Assembly: GCA_037074705.1 (NCBI GenBank)
Contig: CM073592.1
Coordinates: 57,649,129 to 57,713,128, forward strand
From: Zhengitettix transpicula
Lineage: Eukaryota; Arthropoda; Insecta; Orthoptera; Tetrigidae
DNA length: 64,000 nucleotides
Reading direction: 5' to 3'
Shown here: positions 36,641-50,698 of the stretch, in pieces
How the letters are laid out: every line of letters begins with the position of its first letter
How positions within the stretch are numbered: the stretch's first letter is position 1
The notes under the pieces: model-generated
Told to the model about the DNA's origin: nothing
Database searches by the model: none
What the model saw: the letters and a program-made list of their open reading frames with translations, nothing else
Program-made: the position numbers and the translations under genes

Positions 36641-39600
36641 GAGAACTGTCTGTTAAAATATAATTGAAAAAAAAAGGAGAAACTGCATTTTTACAGGATA
36701 TGAGAGTGACATGACACGTTTAATTGTTATATCAGTACTTCCATTACACTTTACATTTACTTACAAAAAAGAAAGAATAAGGTCAAAAGATTGAATATAT
36801 ACATATCATATACTCCTTCAGTGTTTATGAAACCCATTTACAAACTTCTAAGATGGTGATTTCGAGTCTTAAAAAGTATTTGATACGAATATATCTTTTA
36901 ATTGTATCTTATTAAATGAGTGCACATAGTTCATCGTTTCTCAGCTTATTTAAATAACAATTATTCAAAAAAAATTTCAAACTTAGAAAAATAGGTGTTT
37001 GTGCTTGCATTTTTTCTTTTTTCGAAGCAAATCTTGGTCCTACAATCATCTATTTAGATTATAAAACGGGAAAAGATTGCTTGGAAATGAATCCAGCGAT
37101 TATTGTACACGTGAAAACAATTTTATTATTTTATAAAGTTTATCGTCAGCATCTGAATACGTAGCGAAAAATTTTTTTTCGTGACAAAATTGGGCATTAA
37201 GTCTAACCTCCTTGCTGTAATCGTTTCAATAGTTCTCAGTAATGATCTCCAGTGATTTTTTTCCATTTTCCTGACAGTATATTATAACAATAAAATGAAC
37301 ATCGTGGCCTTGACTCACCGACTAAACAGTGTTTGACCTTTTCAGAGCTCTCATTCTCGCTACAACCCACTATTTCTTCGTCTCAGAGGTGTCATAATGA
37401 TTCCACGCGTCTTGAACGTTACAAAAACATATTTTAATTGCGTTTAGAAAATTTCAAATACAGCTCACTAATGTTCACTTGAATGCATGTATGATAAACG
37501 CGGCAACCATCTCGTTAAGAGTTTTAATTCTAAAACGTTATTGAAAAATTTGGTGAACACGATCTGCCGATAGGTTTTCAATTTCGGAAAATTCGTCTAT
37601 CTTCAATCGGCGATTTTTTAATTCTTAATCATGTATTTTTACGATTTTATCCTCTGTCCTGATTTCTGGGCGTCCTGAACCCTTATCGACAGAGCTGCGC
37701 ACCGCCCTACCCTTTAAAAACTGTTGTATTCATTCATATGTATTTTATAACTCCTCGAATATTGATTTAATAAATTTTTCATGCAATATATCCACTCATG
37801 TTCTTGAATTTGATACGAATGCAGCAACTGTTGAATCAACATGAACAAATCATAAATTTTCACAAATCAGATAATTTTTTTAATATTTTGAAATATTAGC
37901 ATATTAGCATTTTACTATAAATAAAGGAACATATGGAAAGCATTGGCGCATCAAAAATATAAGACAGGGTTATTATATACGTAATTTAAATTAAACGTCA
38001 TAAATTATCATACGATCCCTGTCAATAAATAAAATAACGTTAGACTCAAATTAGATAAGATTCAAGAAAAAAATAATTATTTTAGCGAGCACAGCATTAT
38101 TATTGTTGCATTAACTATATCGTTTCTAATTATAATAGCAAAGTTAAATATTAATCATTTTTTCAGAAGTACACTTTCAGATATAAAAAAACTAATGTAA
38201 ATGGAATAGTCACATTATATCTAATATTAAATTTCATTTATTAAAGATTCTTGTCTTTGTGAGTCGCACGGCTTTTATTTAAGATTATTTTTCTGTTTCA
38301 CGAATAATGCTTAAATACTATTTTATTTTTCTCATTTTTTTTTCTCACGACATTGACTTTCTATTTTAGACCCACAATACTGTGAAGGCGAAAAATGTGG
38401 ATGTAATCACTGCGATAGCGGAATATTTTCGATTACTTTTTTTTTCTGATGCGTGTTCTCCTAAGTACTTTTTAATGTCTGTCGGTGCGTGTGCTATTTG
38501 GGGAGAGACATTGCGTGTCCGTGAAACGTGAAATGCACGAAACTGCTTTTAGTTGAAGGCGAACGGGCCAGATCGGTCCTCGCAGCTTCACTTCGGTAGT
38601 TTACACAGGACCCACTCAATATCCGGCGCTAGCGGCAGAAGCCATTAACCAGGAACAAAATAAAACACACTGCTATCTGCGCGCTTTTCTTATTTCTGCT
38701 GAGCTAAAATAGATTACAACAGAAAAGGAAGGAGCAGTTCGTAGGCGCACAAAAACATTTCTGTGTCGAAGGTTATCTTGTATTTTTATGTATCGGGTCG
38801 CTGAAATGACATACAATAGCGAGTTTTCCGAGTATTAATATTTATAAAGTTGTAACGAAATTCCAAAAATAAAACACATGTATATACTTAGCATACAGTT
38901 ACGTATGCGCTCTCCTTTTCGGACAACTTGTTTTTAATACCAGATACTCTCTGTCAAATAAGACGTTGAATTATAGATTAAATTAGACCATATCTAATTT
39001 AAATAACACAGACCTTGGTGAGACTACAAACGAGAAAACTGGATACTAAGTCATACTATCTTAATAATAAAACTAAGTAGAATACTATGCCTTAATTACT
39101 TTATGGCCTAAAAATTGGAAACAAAATTTTATTATGAACTAAACTGTATTCATTGACATAATACGATTTTCAATTGAAATATTATTAACTGTATTTTAAA
39201 TATTCTCGGAATTTACGCCCAAAAGCAAAATTATTTTCTGTAAATTTTTATAATCAATACCTTATTCAAACCCTCATCAGTTAAAATGACTTTAACAAAT
39301 TAAAAACCCAAAGACGTTATATAATTTTTATTTTTATTCTAACTTATTATGTTCTCGTAAGGAATGAAACATTTTCAAATAAATAATTATTATTAACAAA
39401 ATTCTTTGTTCTCAGTTTATGTTCAATTCTAATAATATATTATTCAATTACACACATAGTATTAAGAAAAATAGCATAAAAAATATGAAAATAAATTAAC
39501 AAAGTAAATTTTTTTTATAAATATAAGGATGGAAAACTTTTAGACCTCAAGTTACTAATACGTGTGTGTTACTTTAACGCGACTTATACCACTAACGCAA

Positions 39601-41149
39601 TGATTAATACGACTTCTACGTCCTGTATGATTGATATTACTGGTCACAGAATTATACACTCTCCCATTCTTATATTTCTATGGCAAATTTCTCAGAATTT
39701 CTTCTCTCTCGGGAAACTACATGATCACAACTTCTGTACTGTTTGCTACCTTTTATATTTTCTGTCTCATCAAAATACTGTTGTCAACAACAGTGCTCTT
39801 CCAAATCCCCCTTATGATTGTTTACCGTAAGGTTTTTGTTTGAATAACAAGGCGTGCCACTTTATATCTCATCCGCTGTAAACAGAATATTGGAACTTAT
39901 ATCTAAGAGTTTCCGCCTCGTCTCAACGGTTCGGTTCCTGTTTGAATACTACATTTTGTTACGGTGTGTCTCTCATTCTGTTTAAGGTCACGTGTATTAC
40001 ACAATTGTAAAATAATACAAGACCACATACGAAATTGAAATAAGTAAACGTTTATTAGTTACCAATCCAATTCTGTTGCAACTTGTTCATTGTACCAAAT
40101 GAAGTTTTCAAAAAATTCTACTACGACATAATCGGCGATAATTTGGTTGGTTTCCATGAATTGTGAATTCAACATATATATTTTTAAAAAGAATATATTT
40201 TTCTTCATTATATGTTAATTATATTCACTGATATTTACTGTATTATGTTTATATAATACCCCAACAGATTTATTACAAGTTGCCATCATACAAAAAACTT
40301 TGCAATGCAATTTAAAAAAAATATTTATTACTTTTTAATTTGGTAGGATTTTTCGGCAACTGCCACTGTTAAGAATATAATAAAACATATGCTAGAAAAC
40401 TAATTTAAAATGTTTTATTGTAATTTATTCCAAATATTCTTACTGTACTTTGATATGTACTAATATTGTCTTCTATAGCTGAATTATATTTTTATATTGT
40501 CCTCTTGATTTTCTAATGGGGTTTAACTTATAAATTTATATTCTTCACTCAAAATTTTAAAAATTTATTAGGTCTCATATTCATTGTATTATGCTTATAT
40601 CATAACCCATTGTCTTTAACAGTCCCTAGTGCGTAAAATCTGTTTCAAAAATTTTCCCAACAATTATTTCGTAATTTTGTAGCTGCTTTAGTAAACTTTC
40701 ACAGTTTTACATGTAATGAAGTACATTTATTATACATATATTAAATTTGTTCATTTCAATACTAATTATTTGGCAAATATTTAGAATGTTTCATTCTAAT
40801 ATCTTCCAAAATCTTTGCAAAAACCATCTGAAAAGCTCCAACCTCAATAAAAACTGATAAATAATTTTGGAAAAATAATTTTAAACTTTATTATATAATG
40901 GATAAACCCATTGTTTGAAGATATTGTTTGGGGTACGGAATATGTATAATGAAGAAACTATCGAGGGAATAAAATAGTTATTATTAATATGTAGTGCGTA
41001 TTTTAACAATTTCTTCAGATTAATCTTCATCCGTATTGTTTTAAGTTTTGTATTCCACACTTTCAATTATGTTTCGAGGAATCTATAAGTCGTCTGAGAA
41101 CGTTTGCTGCATATAAATGTTTGTATACATTTGGTAGACTGTGTTTAAT
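36641..41149. other. AT-rich stretch with a weak GC-richer patch
   Basis: A patch at about 38440-38650 is GC-richer (GAACGGGCCAGATCGGTCCT, then CCGGCGCTAGCGGCAG). The plus frames at 39564-39843 overlap in two registers and resemble nothing known. No gene, RNA or shared repeat is supported. Confidence 0.5.
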
Positions 41150-41350
41150 TCTGAACGGTGTAGCAGAGCACCTGAATGCTCGCGCCAGAAACGTTTGTGC
41201 GGGCAAGTCTGGTCGAGAGAGTTGGACCATTCACGGCATTTGTGCTTATTCAGCGTTCCCCAACCCTTCCAGGGCAAGACTGAGCGTCGATGGCTTCAAT
41301 AACGCATAATTACGTCGCAGCGTTAACCACAGGCGCCGCTCGCCTTCTAA
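41150..41350. other. GC-rich block
   Basis: About 200 bp of GC-rich, apparently unique text that includes AACGCATAATTACGTCGCAG, a homeodomain-type TAATTA core. Frames on both strands are 60-64 codons and unrecognised. Confidence 0.38.
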
Positions 41351-42579
41351 ATTATTGCTTATAGTCGCGCATTAAACGCGTAGCTATTGGACGCCGTCGT
41401 CCGTGTTGTTAGAGTGAAACTCGCAAACGACTGTACTGCCGAGGAATTAGCTGCTCGCCAAACTGCACAGGTGCTTAATCTCGGGCGAATCGTATACAAA
41501 AATAATGAGGGCTTAAATACAGAGCTTCTTTTAGCCAAATGAAGTATGAAAGTAAATTTATGCCATTTACTTTTTAGCAATTTCAGGAAAAAGCAAGCTA
41601 ATATTTTCCAGATAACTCGGCGTACAGTAAATCACGCACCTGTGACTTACAATTGTCTTTCTTGTTTATTAAATTAATTTCTAATCAGTACGCGTTTGAA
41701 ATCAGATAATTATACAGATTTTAATTTAAATCAAAGCTTAATCAACTGATGGGGATACAAAAATCTGGACCAAACTAGGAATAAAGTTCATGGCCTCGGC
41801 TAAGAAAGAATACCTAATTTGTAACTGATTGCATAATAATTACTGGTCCTGGGATCGATTCCACTTCCGATATATATTTTGATATCCTAATCCGTTAATA
41901 GTTTTTACTTTTTAAATAAATGACGAGTTAATTGAATAATATGTTTTGGGATCTTCTTCTGTCTAATTTACAGAATATGTAGGCTATAAATGAGGACGTT
42001 GTCAGAATATTGCAGTACCAATTTGGTAAAACTGGGACAAATATGGCAGACCATCAGTTAAAAATTATTGTTAGTATATTGAAAGTTACATCAATACAAA
42101 CAATAAATTTGAGTGAATGAAATGAAAATGTTAAATTATTTGGGAAATCCCAGATAACTCGATTTTATAAAATATTATATTTATAAATGTAGGAAATGTT
42201 ATTAAACGTGAATCTATGTAATTTTAATTTTAAATTTCTGCTTAAGGCTGTAACAAGATCATAATTTTTTGGTAGTTCCATTTTACTTTACTTCTTTACC
42301 TCTCCAACACGAATATTTTTTTCCGTGAGAAGTTATTGGTTCGACCGCTGGTTGATAATTATCTTGAACTTATTAATAAAGTAGTTTATTGTATGTGAAT
42401 TTAGTCCGAAACCTTTACTTTATTGATCCAAGTAATGTAATAAAATAAATTTATTACTTAAAACCGTATATATATTTTAACATAAAAATTAACTACCGGA
42501 TCTTCTTCAGAGAAATGTATATATTTAAAAAATATGTTACGTTTGTTTTTTAATGCTAAATCCTCCATTTCCATTTTTT
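41351..42579. other. AT-rich non-coding stretch
   Basis: A box-B-like GGGATCGATTCCA occurs at 41850-41862 without a convincing A box. No gene is seen. Confidence 0.5.
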
Positions 42580-42900
42580 TAACTGGATTTGCCTCCTGAC
42601 GCGAGGCACAAAGTCCCAAACTGCTTGTTGTAGATCTCTGTTTTACAGGCGTAACGTCGGAGGCAGCCAATATGTACCCGGAAATTCGTGTTTCAGCGAG
42701 GAAGGATTGGTCTACGGGCGGTTGATGAAACAATTTAAAATGTCCTGTGCGTTTCAATCAGCTACCAAATTGATTCCGACGGCCGTATCGGAGACTTCAG
42801 CTGTCGTCACGGCTCTGACTCTTCTAAGAAAGACTTCTCAATCTCATGAGATCAGAGTTCCTGGAGTTATTTTCCCCAGAACGATCAATTATATGGAGAC
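42580..42900. other. GC-richer block
   Basis: GC-rich against its flanks. The minus frame 42458-42757 (99 codons) and the plus frame 42707-42904 (65 codons) overlap, and neither resembles a known protein. Not called a gene. Confidence 0.3.
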
Positions 42901-45900
42901 GTAAATTGTTGAAAAGGAAATGATAAAATGTCAGCGTCGTATTAAATGCAATTATAATATCATTCCTATTCGAAATTGAAATGGAAACCTAATTTAAGTG
43001 GGATGTTCATTAAAATGAACCTCAAACGCGATGATACACAGGAAATAAAATGGAAATTGTACGTTCGGAAATATGAATTACTCACGTTAACAGTAATGTG
43101 TATTGAGACAATATATATGAACGATTGATTTTAGTTCATATCATGTTGACGTTGGATGGCAAATGCTTTCATTTATCACTACGACCTTTTAAAAATAATG
43201 GCAGCAAGTATAAATGGACCATGACTAAGAAAAATACGTACGGGTCATATTAACGGAAATATGTTTTAACCTGGCGTCAATATCGTCGAAAATAGCGTCA
43301 GGACAGTTATATATAAACTTTTAAACTATCATCTGCTGAATCAATGTGATGATTATCTAATAATATACTCATTAATTGTATTCAAATAAGGATAAAAAAT
43401 TTTACCAGAAAAATAGTCAGAAGTGAGAAATAGACTTTGTTGATCATGTTATTATCAATGCGTAATATTAAACACATGCCTAAAATGAGAATAAAAATTA
43501 GTGAACGTACTTTTTTAAATTTAAAATACTAAATTTACTACGTATATATCGTATAGTATACATCTGTAAAATCGTAATAAATAACCATCTAATAAATATA
43601 TAAACCCATGTGGGGATTTAGGATGTCGTTATTATGGGTTTTTTTTAACTCAAATATTAATATTTAACTTGTTTCAAAATAATTACATTTTATATATAAT
43701 TATTTACTCACAGTCTAGAGATAAACTCCTAGGGTATTATATAAAAGGGAATGAATATAAATCAACTTTATTTCAGACATATAGGTTGTAAATCGGCACA
43801 ATGTGAAGCAGATAGCAAGGATATATACAATTAACTGAACAATCCGGCTGTGGTACGTTAATAGTGAATTATTATGGCTGTGTTTGATTACGCTTTTCAC
43901 TGGGAAAGAGTTATTGTCTTCGGGGTCAGTTAATTCAGATTAAATGGCTGGTCTGCATCACCTATGTTGACATGAACAAATCATAAACACCGACGTTGCC
44001 ATTTGTTTGCGTGTAAAACTCAGAGTGATGATGACTTCATTCTAAATATTTGGAATGTTTCCTATTTAATTCTTTTATCACTTCAACAGCACGGTATTGT
44101 AATGTAACAGATAATTGTAAACGTTCATTTTAAATAGAAGACGTCGTGTCCGAGTGAATGGATTGTCGCAGTTTATAATAATGGGATAGAAATAACAGCG
44201 TTATCGCAGAATTTCTCACGTTTTTCCGTGCCTTACTGCTGGTTTAAATATCAACGGTAGATTTATTTTAAATACCATGAAAATTCGAGTGTCAAAACAT
44301 AATTCTGAGATGTATTTCGCGTTGGTAACAGAAGCTTTGAATGCAGTTTTTCGTCTCTATCAGGACGCGATTTTGCGACGGTACGCGAAAGGTAATGAAA
44401 AATGGTTCCACCACAAAATTTAATAAAACAAAACTACATTCAGAACTGTTGGTTTTGTCTAGTGAGACGACTCAAAAAGAAAGAAAATACAGTGGAGTTG
44501 TACTGAAATTATAAGCAGACGGTATTTGTATCCATAATTTAAAAATAGGACTAACTATAAGTGGAGACTATTGCAATTGTTGAGCTAATAAATAAATATT
44601 ATCCTCATTTGGTCAAGTAGAAAATGCCGGGTTAAAAATAGTCCTCGAAAATCTTCAAATTTAAGTTCGGAATGTTGCGACATCCTTATTATGTCCTAAA
44701 TTTGACGCATTAATTAAATTAATTTATTTTGAAAGAATTCGGTATTCAAACAATTATGTACAATAAATTGAGTAAAATAAGTTTTTAATGAATCGATAAT
44801 TGAGGACGAAAAATATAAATTATTAAATATATTTTTAATTACCCACGCATAATCAAAACGCTCTGATAAGTAGGAAAATGAGGATATATCCATACAGAAA
44901 AAATATTTTCAAAAGTACTTTTAACAAAGCCAAACCAAGTTTTATAAATAGAATATATTAATTAGAATACAGATGAACAGAAATGAATGTAAAATAAATT
45001 GGAAAACAAAAACAGGTACCTTAGTAGAAAAGGTACATATAGACATTACGAAAAGCTATTCCTGGTGGAAATGATTTCGGTGCGCTCAGATTGAAGCTAT
45101 CTTCAAGACAATCGTCGTCGCGGGAGCAATCTTCAGCGCCAGAGTAAACTTAGCTTTGTCATACCTAACACCGTTCTGGTTATTGTTATTACTTCTGTGT
45201 AATGACGTCGTGGAAGAAGCTCAACAAAATCCCACCATTCATGAGGTGAATGTTACTTTTATTGTGAATGTTACAAATATATGTAAGAATTTTATTACTG
45301 AGAGAAAAATATTATAAAGATTTTCGTTCATTGGCTCATAGGAAGAAGTTATACCATTACCAGGTCGTTTTTATGAATGAAATCTACGAATTACTCAACT
45401 GAACATTTCTATTTAATAAGATTTTTTCTTGGGGAAAGTGGAGCAGTTTCAGCTGATAGGTACAGAGAATGAGAATATAGACGAACTGTTATGAGAAGAA
45501 AAATATCGGTAGACCAAAGTTATCTTCCATAGAGGCGACGTATCAATTTCTAACAAATGTAAGAGTGTGTTTGCATCCATTTGTCTATCTTTAGCATTCT
45601 ACGTTTCCTTTCACTTACATTGGGTCGTCAGAATTCTTAATCCCTCTATCGCCGTTAATAAATACTTTTTTTACACTACTTGAGATAAAAATTCAGAAGA
45701 AAAGTTCTTATTTTTCTTCCTCTAGTGGCTAAAATGGCCGATTAATGTTGTTCAACCACAAATATAACCAAATCGTGTAAGCTTAGGGTTCAATTTTGTA
45801 CAAGTTAAAATTTGATTTCTCAAAGCGAAGAAAATAATATTTATAACTATGATATAAAAGTGTTAATTAATATATATTAAATGATATTTTAGATATGTAG

Positions 45901-46229
45901 GTATTGCTCAGTAACTTTTTATTATGTCACTATAATTATACTTCTTTTCAAATACAAATACGATTTGTTGCGTCTTATCTTTACAATGTCTGTTTTATCA
46001 AAACAGTAACGTATCTGGAGAAATACTTTTATTGACTCAATCAATAGATCTTCAGAATTTATATCAGTTCGAATGTTAAATAAATAGTGACTAAATAATT
46101 TGTAAAACTTGAATAAAAAATTTATCGCAGGAATTACTCTCAAAATTCTTTTGAGATCAATATTTTCAAGCAGTTAAGACTATTTACAATTAATCTGTTT
46201 ATTACGAGAGGGGAAGTTTAGCCGAAATA
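42901..46229. other. AT-rich non-coding stretch
   Basis: No gene, RNA or shared repeat could be supported. A mildly GC-richer patch lies at about 45060-45170. Confidence 0.55.
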
Positions 46230-46440
46230 CCGTTCATAAAAACAGATAGAATGCTCGTAATAATGGCGTGAATCTGTCTAATGGAGCGTCAGAGTTATTC
46301 CAGTGCAGCGGCTTATTCTGCATTATTCATTTACTTACCAATGGCATCCCCATAAAACTCGGAGCAGCACAAGTATGGAGGCACGTTGATACATTTTTCG
46401 TGCTATATCTGAGGACGGTGGCTCTAAGTGCTAAACAAGG
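46230..46440. other. GC-richer block with a possible splice donor on the minus strand
   Basis: Unique-looking text ending in a CA microsatellite (46460-46476). Read on the minus strand, CCATTG is followed by GTAAGTAAAT at about 46333-46342, a good match to a 5' splice site. No reading frame is recognised, so this is only a candidate exon end or conserved element. Confidence 0.28.
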
Positions 46441-48203
46441 TTAGAGATAAAATGGGAGCAACACACACACACACAAACTGAGGGAGAGGTGGTGAATTCT
46501 TTTTCTTCTACGAACAACACAAAACAATTATATTAAAAGGGCGACTAACTCAAATAATCTAACTTAAGTTTAAATTTAAGGAAACTTTTTCAATGTTGAT
46601 GTAAATTAATGGACTAAGTAGCAATTAAACCATCTCATATATTCACTGAGAATCTAACCCGTAACGTATAATCATAAAGTATGTATATTTCTTTTATTTA
46701 CGGACTTCCATAAAATCTCAAAAGACTGGAGCAACTAAGTCTTACTGAACCAAATCGTAAAATATTATACATTACGATGATGGTAACACTAGATATGCTA
46801 TTGTGAATGTCCCGTGAAGTTGCTTAGAACTTGCTATTTTATACTACGTTAGGATTCCACTGTGCCTTTTGGTCAATATCATCAGACAATTACTTGAAAT
46901 AGTAAAATATTTGGCTACGTATCTTGAATTATATTTTTACACGGTAGATGTAAATTAAATTATTAATCATTAATTATATAAGAGAAACGCAAGCATTTGT
47001 GAATTTTAAAGCGTTATGTTGTATTAATTACTGATACTAGTTTGAAGTAAATGTAGTAATGTATGCAAACTTAGGATCATAATCATTAATTAAATGTCAA
47101 ATTTTAAGAAAAATATTGTACTTTAATCAATGATTGTTGTACATTTTCTGTGAAATAAAGCATAAATGAATTATTAACTGTTAACACGTATCAACTAGTT
47201 ATCTTGTTCTTTCTTTTTGATGCCACCATAGTGAATTAAAGCTGAAACTACGATGTACAACACTTTTACGTTGTTTAGTATGGTAGAAAAAATTATGTTA
47301 CACTCATTCAGAAATTATAACCACTTCATCACGGGTTTCTTAAACTAATTTTTACAGTTTGGTCTAAAGAAAAATATGTAGATGTAGTGTATGCTATAGA
47401 GTACTTTAAATCGTACTTCTAATTTACTAAGAAATCAAATTAGATTCATGGCAACAAACAAACGCATATACAGAAAAACGTTTCTACGGTAATTATCAAA
47501 CATCAATTTAACAAATAATGTAGTGTTTATCGGTGTAGAAAGTAACAAATTTTCTAGAAGACGATGGCAGTGAATGTCATAAAAACGTTGTGAATACAAT
47601 TACTTACTCGGTTAGAAGCCATAGAAGACTATTCAATTGTCAATAGCTTTAATAATTAAAAAATTCTATACCATACTTACATTTTCCATAAAATTATATG
47701 TATATGATAGAAACTCACATACAGCAAAGGGAGCAGTAGGCTACCCGCACATCGGTTTGGCCGTACAGTATACCCGGCTCAACACGGCGCGCAGTTCTTG
47801 TAAGATGATGTTAAGAAACCAGAGCGTAAATACAGAGAGAAGTTAACGCATGAATTGTTTTCTACTGGAAGTATAGATGCTTGAGTAAAGCGCACAACAA
47901 TTTTGTGGTATTCAGTACCACATACTAATATAGCAATAAGAAAGTAGGGATATATATATCACCACTTCATGGTTTGTCTATACAAAATTAATAAACTTTG
48001 TTTCTTGTTCTTATACATTTTAGGAAATATAAAGCATCCATTTAAAAACTGTTGCCTTTCTTCTTCAGAAACATTACAATCTTGAAAATCGTAAACGGAA
48101 GAACAAACCATATTTACATGCACTAATTACCGATATAATAATTTTCTTTCACCGTAAAAAGTAAGTATAAAAGTATGAAAAATCATACTTACAATTTACG
48201 TGA

Positions 48204-48205
<2 letters not shown>
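46441..48205. other. AT-rich non-coding stretch
   Basis: Holds the CA tract at 46460-46476. Nothing else supported. Confidence 0.6.

Positions 48206-48242
<37 letters not shown>
48206..48242. repeat. TA microsatellite
   Basis: About 18 TA units with no interruption. Confidence 0.95.
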
Positions 48243-48243
<1 letters not shown>

Positions 48244-49190
48244 GCATATGAGGCATCGGTCTCTGACTTAACGTGGGTCACTGCTCTGAAACGACTTTTG
48301 AATCCTGAAGTTGAAGTTGAATGATCTTGTTCATATATAACAAACGTCATACCGTACCATTCCCAAAGTACTGCAATAATAAAATCATTAACGAGGCGAT
48401 AGAACAGGATTAGACAACGGACGAATAAAAATAAAAAAGTATTGCGATCTGTGGACCAAGCGTTATTAGTTGAAAATTTTTATTTTCCATCGTATTTAAA
48501 TTCAATATGTTTTTTCAATGTTTATGATATATTTTCAGTATACTTTATGCCCTTAACTCTAAAAATTAGGTGAGTCATAAGTAGATTGGAAAAGTGAAAC
48601 AATTAGATTACCTTTGCAGACTATAATATATTAATTAATGAGCGTAAGAAAACGAAGAAATATAATCAATAGGAATGAATCAAACTAAAAAATAGAAGTA
48701 AAAGAGATAAACAGGGTTTAATAGGCCAAACACGTTTATAACAGATCATATTTTAAGAAATTTTGCTCCACTTTATATTAAATCGTTTATAATATATTAC
48801 GTTGGAAGAAAAAATTCTACACTAGTGAATCCACCATTTTTAGTTTATGTTGAATGGCACCGTTATAAACAGCGAAAAATACGAAAAAGTTATTAAATTT
48901 TGCTATATTTATATAAATCTGAAAGAAAAACTTTTAAAAAAATTTTAGGAATGGACAGCTAGAATGGATTGGAGGCGCCTAATAACAGTATTTAAGAAAT
49001 CATTTTATATAGCTCTTTCTGAGTCGGTTACTGTAATTCGTAAGACTATTTCCCATAAATATTGATTGTTCTCTGCATCACGTATAATCCATTTTCTTCG
49101 TTTCTGTATTAGAGTAGAACATTTGTTCTATCTAATTATTATCTCTAATTAAGTCATCCGTAACAATTTGAATGCTAGGAACCTTGTAAT
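48243..49190. other. AT-rich non-coding stretch
   Basis: No gene, RNA or shared repeat could be supported. Confidence 0.6.
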
Positions 49191-49202
49191 ACTTCTGATA
49201 TT

Positions 49203-49398
49203 TTTTATATTGATTTATTTACAGTCGCATCAACTGATCAAGTTATTAGCGACTCATTATGCGAATCAATTTGGCTTCTTGAGGGACTGATTTGTCAAGA
49301 GTTTTCTCTCACGCACATCCATGCCTCACCGAGATTCACACCCGGGACCTCTGTGATGCGGGGCAGTCACGCTGACCCCTACACCAGAGGAGGTCGGA
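49203..49398 (-). mobile_element. Full-length tRNA-derived SINE with 12-bp target-site duplication
   Basis: Read on the minus strand, the element begins near 49398. Its tRNA-like head has an A box (TGGTGTAGGGGTCAGC, 49371-49386) and a B box (GGTCCCGGGTGTGAATCTC, 49331-49349), the two polymerase III promoter elements. It continues into a tail (GAGAGAAAACTC, GAGTCGCTAATAACTTGATC, GATGCGACTGTAAATAAATC) and ends in an A-rich 3' end. ACTTCTGATATT stands on both sides (49191-49202 and 49399-49410), showing that the whole copy moved as a unit. SINEs carry no protein and depend on a LINE for copying. A 3' fragment of the same family lies at 17.3 kb. Confidence 0.93.
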
Positions 49399-49410
49399 AC
49401 TTCTGATATT

Positions 49411-49599
49411 ATCCGTATTACATTAAGAACTTTTCGCTTCGTGTGTAGGGACGTTAGCATTGACAAACGAATGCTTGGATTTTCTTTTATTACATTCTAT
49501 AAATTCCACGTTAGCCATTAAATTGAATCCCACGAGAAAATGTAAAAATATCAGCTAACATTCTTTGCTTATTGCTTTTCTGTGTTCTGCACACATATT
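49411..49599. other. Short AT-rich non-coding stretch
   Basis: Nothing recognisable. Confidence 0.6.
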
Positions 49600-49880
49600 G
49601 ACGCTGGCCATATTTATTTACGCACGGATACGAAAGCTGCATTCCTGAACGGCATGCGTCAGAGAGGAATAATTCTATTAAACGCTGCCTACCTCTGTGC
49701 CCAGCTCTCAAAGTGTTTCTGCTGGCAAAGCGACAAAACACATTTCCAGCCAAGAAGCAGCGCCGGACAAAGCGGCTGGAATCCCCGCCGAGCGCAGGTC
49801 GGCCGTTTATTGTCACACCAAAGAAATACCTGCTGTTATCGCCAGACTAGCACGGGATAAAGCTTTGGAAATCAAAGTAC
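49600..49880. other. GC-rich block with open frames on both strands
   Basis: GC-rich, apparently unique. The plus frame 49582-49860 (92 codons), a second plus frame 49697-49912 (71 codons) and the minus frame 49511-49816 (101 codons) overlap. Three open registers at once indicate composition rather than coding. A conserved non-coding element is a better guess. Confidence 0.35.
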
Positions 49881-50698
49881 TTAGTACAAATAAAACATCA
49901 CCAGATATATAAAATACGGTATTTGTATGGCGGTAATTTTAATTGCTACTTTAAGTTCATTAATATTGATTTTCCACTATATTTTCATTAATAATTTATT
50001 TAATAATAGACTCAAACCTTTATTTTTTACAAACATCTTCCTTTTCCGATCACTTAAACATGGAGAAACCACATTCACAATTAGTTTTTAATAGTTCCAA
50101 TGTAAGAAATGAAGAATACTGCGGATTTAGCTTATAGGTTGGCAGTTTACTCGTATATATCATTTACTAAATTATAGTTCGTAAAATATACAAGTCCAGC
50201 TAATAAATAATAATATAAAATCAAACAACAGTTTTGAAGTATAATAAAAATAATACTATTGTTATTTCTACTCAAAATAAGTCAGTTATGAAAACCCATA
50301 ATACATCAACAAATTAAGTGACAACATTTCAATGTATGTTTATAATTTTTCATTATAGATCAAATCGTTCATAATGTATTAAAACATACATTTTCAATAT
50401 TACTTTGCTAACACCGGGAAAGGACTAATAATTTTACGTAATTGACGAATTTTCAAATATCGGTGCTTTAGTATTTTTAATTTAAAATTTGAAACATTTT
50501 TTTGGTGTGTCTTATTTCCTTAGGAAAACTATCCTTTTCAGAGACACATAACAAATTTAATTCTTGATGAGCAATTACCTACAGAAATACAAAATAATTA
50601 ACTGTGCCATTTTATTCCTCAATGTATTAATCTTTTCCTGGATCAAATTACAGTTTCGATAGTGAGTTTCTGTCACTTGGCAGCGATGTAATTTTTAT
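49881..50698. other. AT-rich non-coding stretch
   Basis: Nothing recognisable. Confidence 0.6.

Noticed and set aside
41750..41880. Possible tRNA-derived SINE (GGGATCGATTCCA as a B box)
   Set aside because: No convincing A box at tRNA spacing, no tail shared with other copies and no target duplication.
42458..42530. CTGAAGAAGATC on the minus strand as another hammerhead-like core
   Set aside because: No hairpin and no GAAAC follow at the needed distance.
49511..49912. Gene in the GC-rich block at 49.6-49.9 kb
   Set aside because: Three overlapping frames on both strands and no family resemblance.
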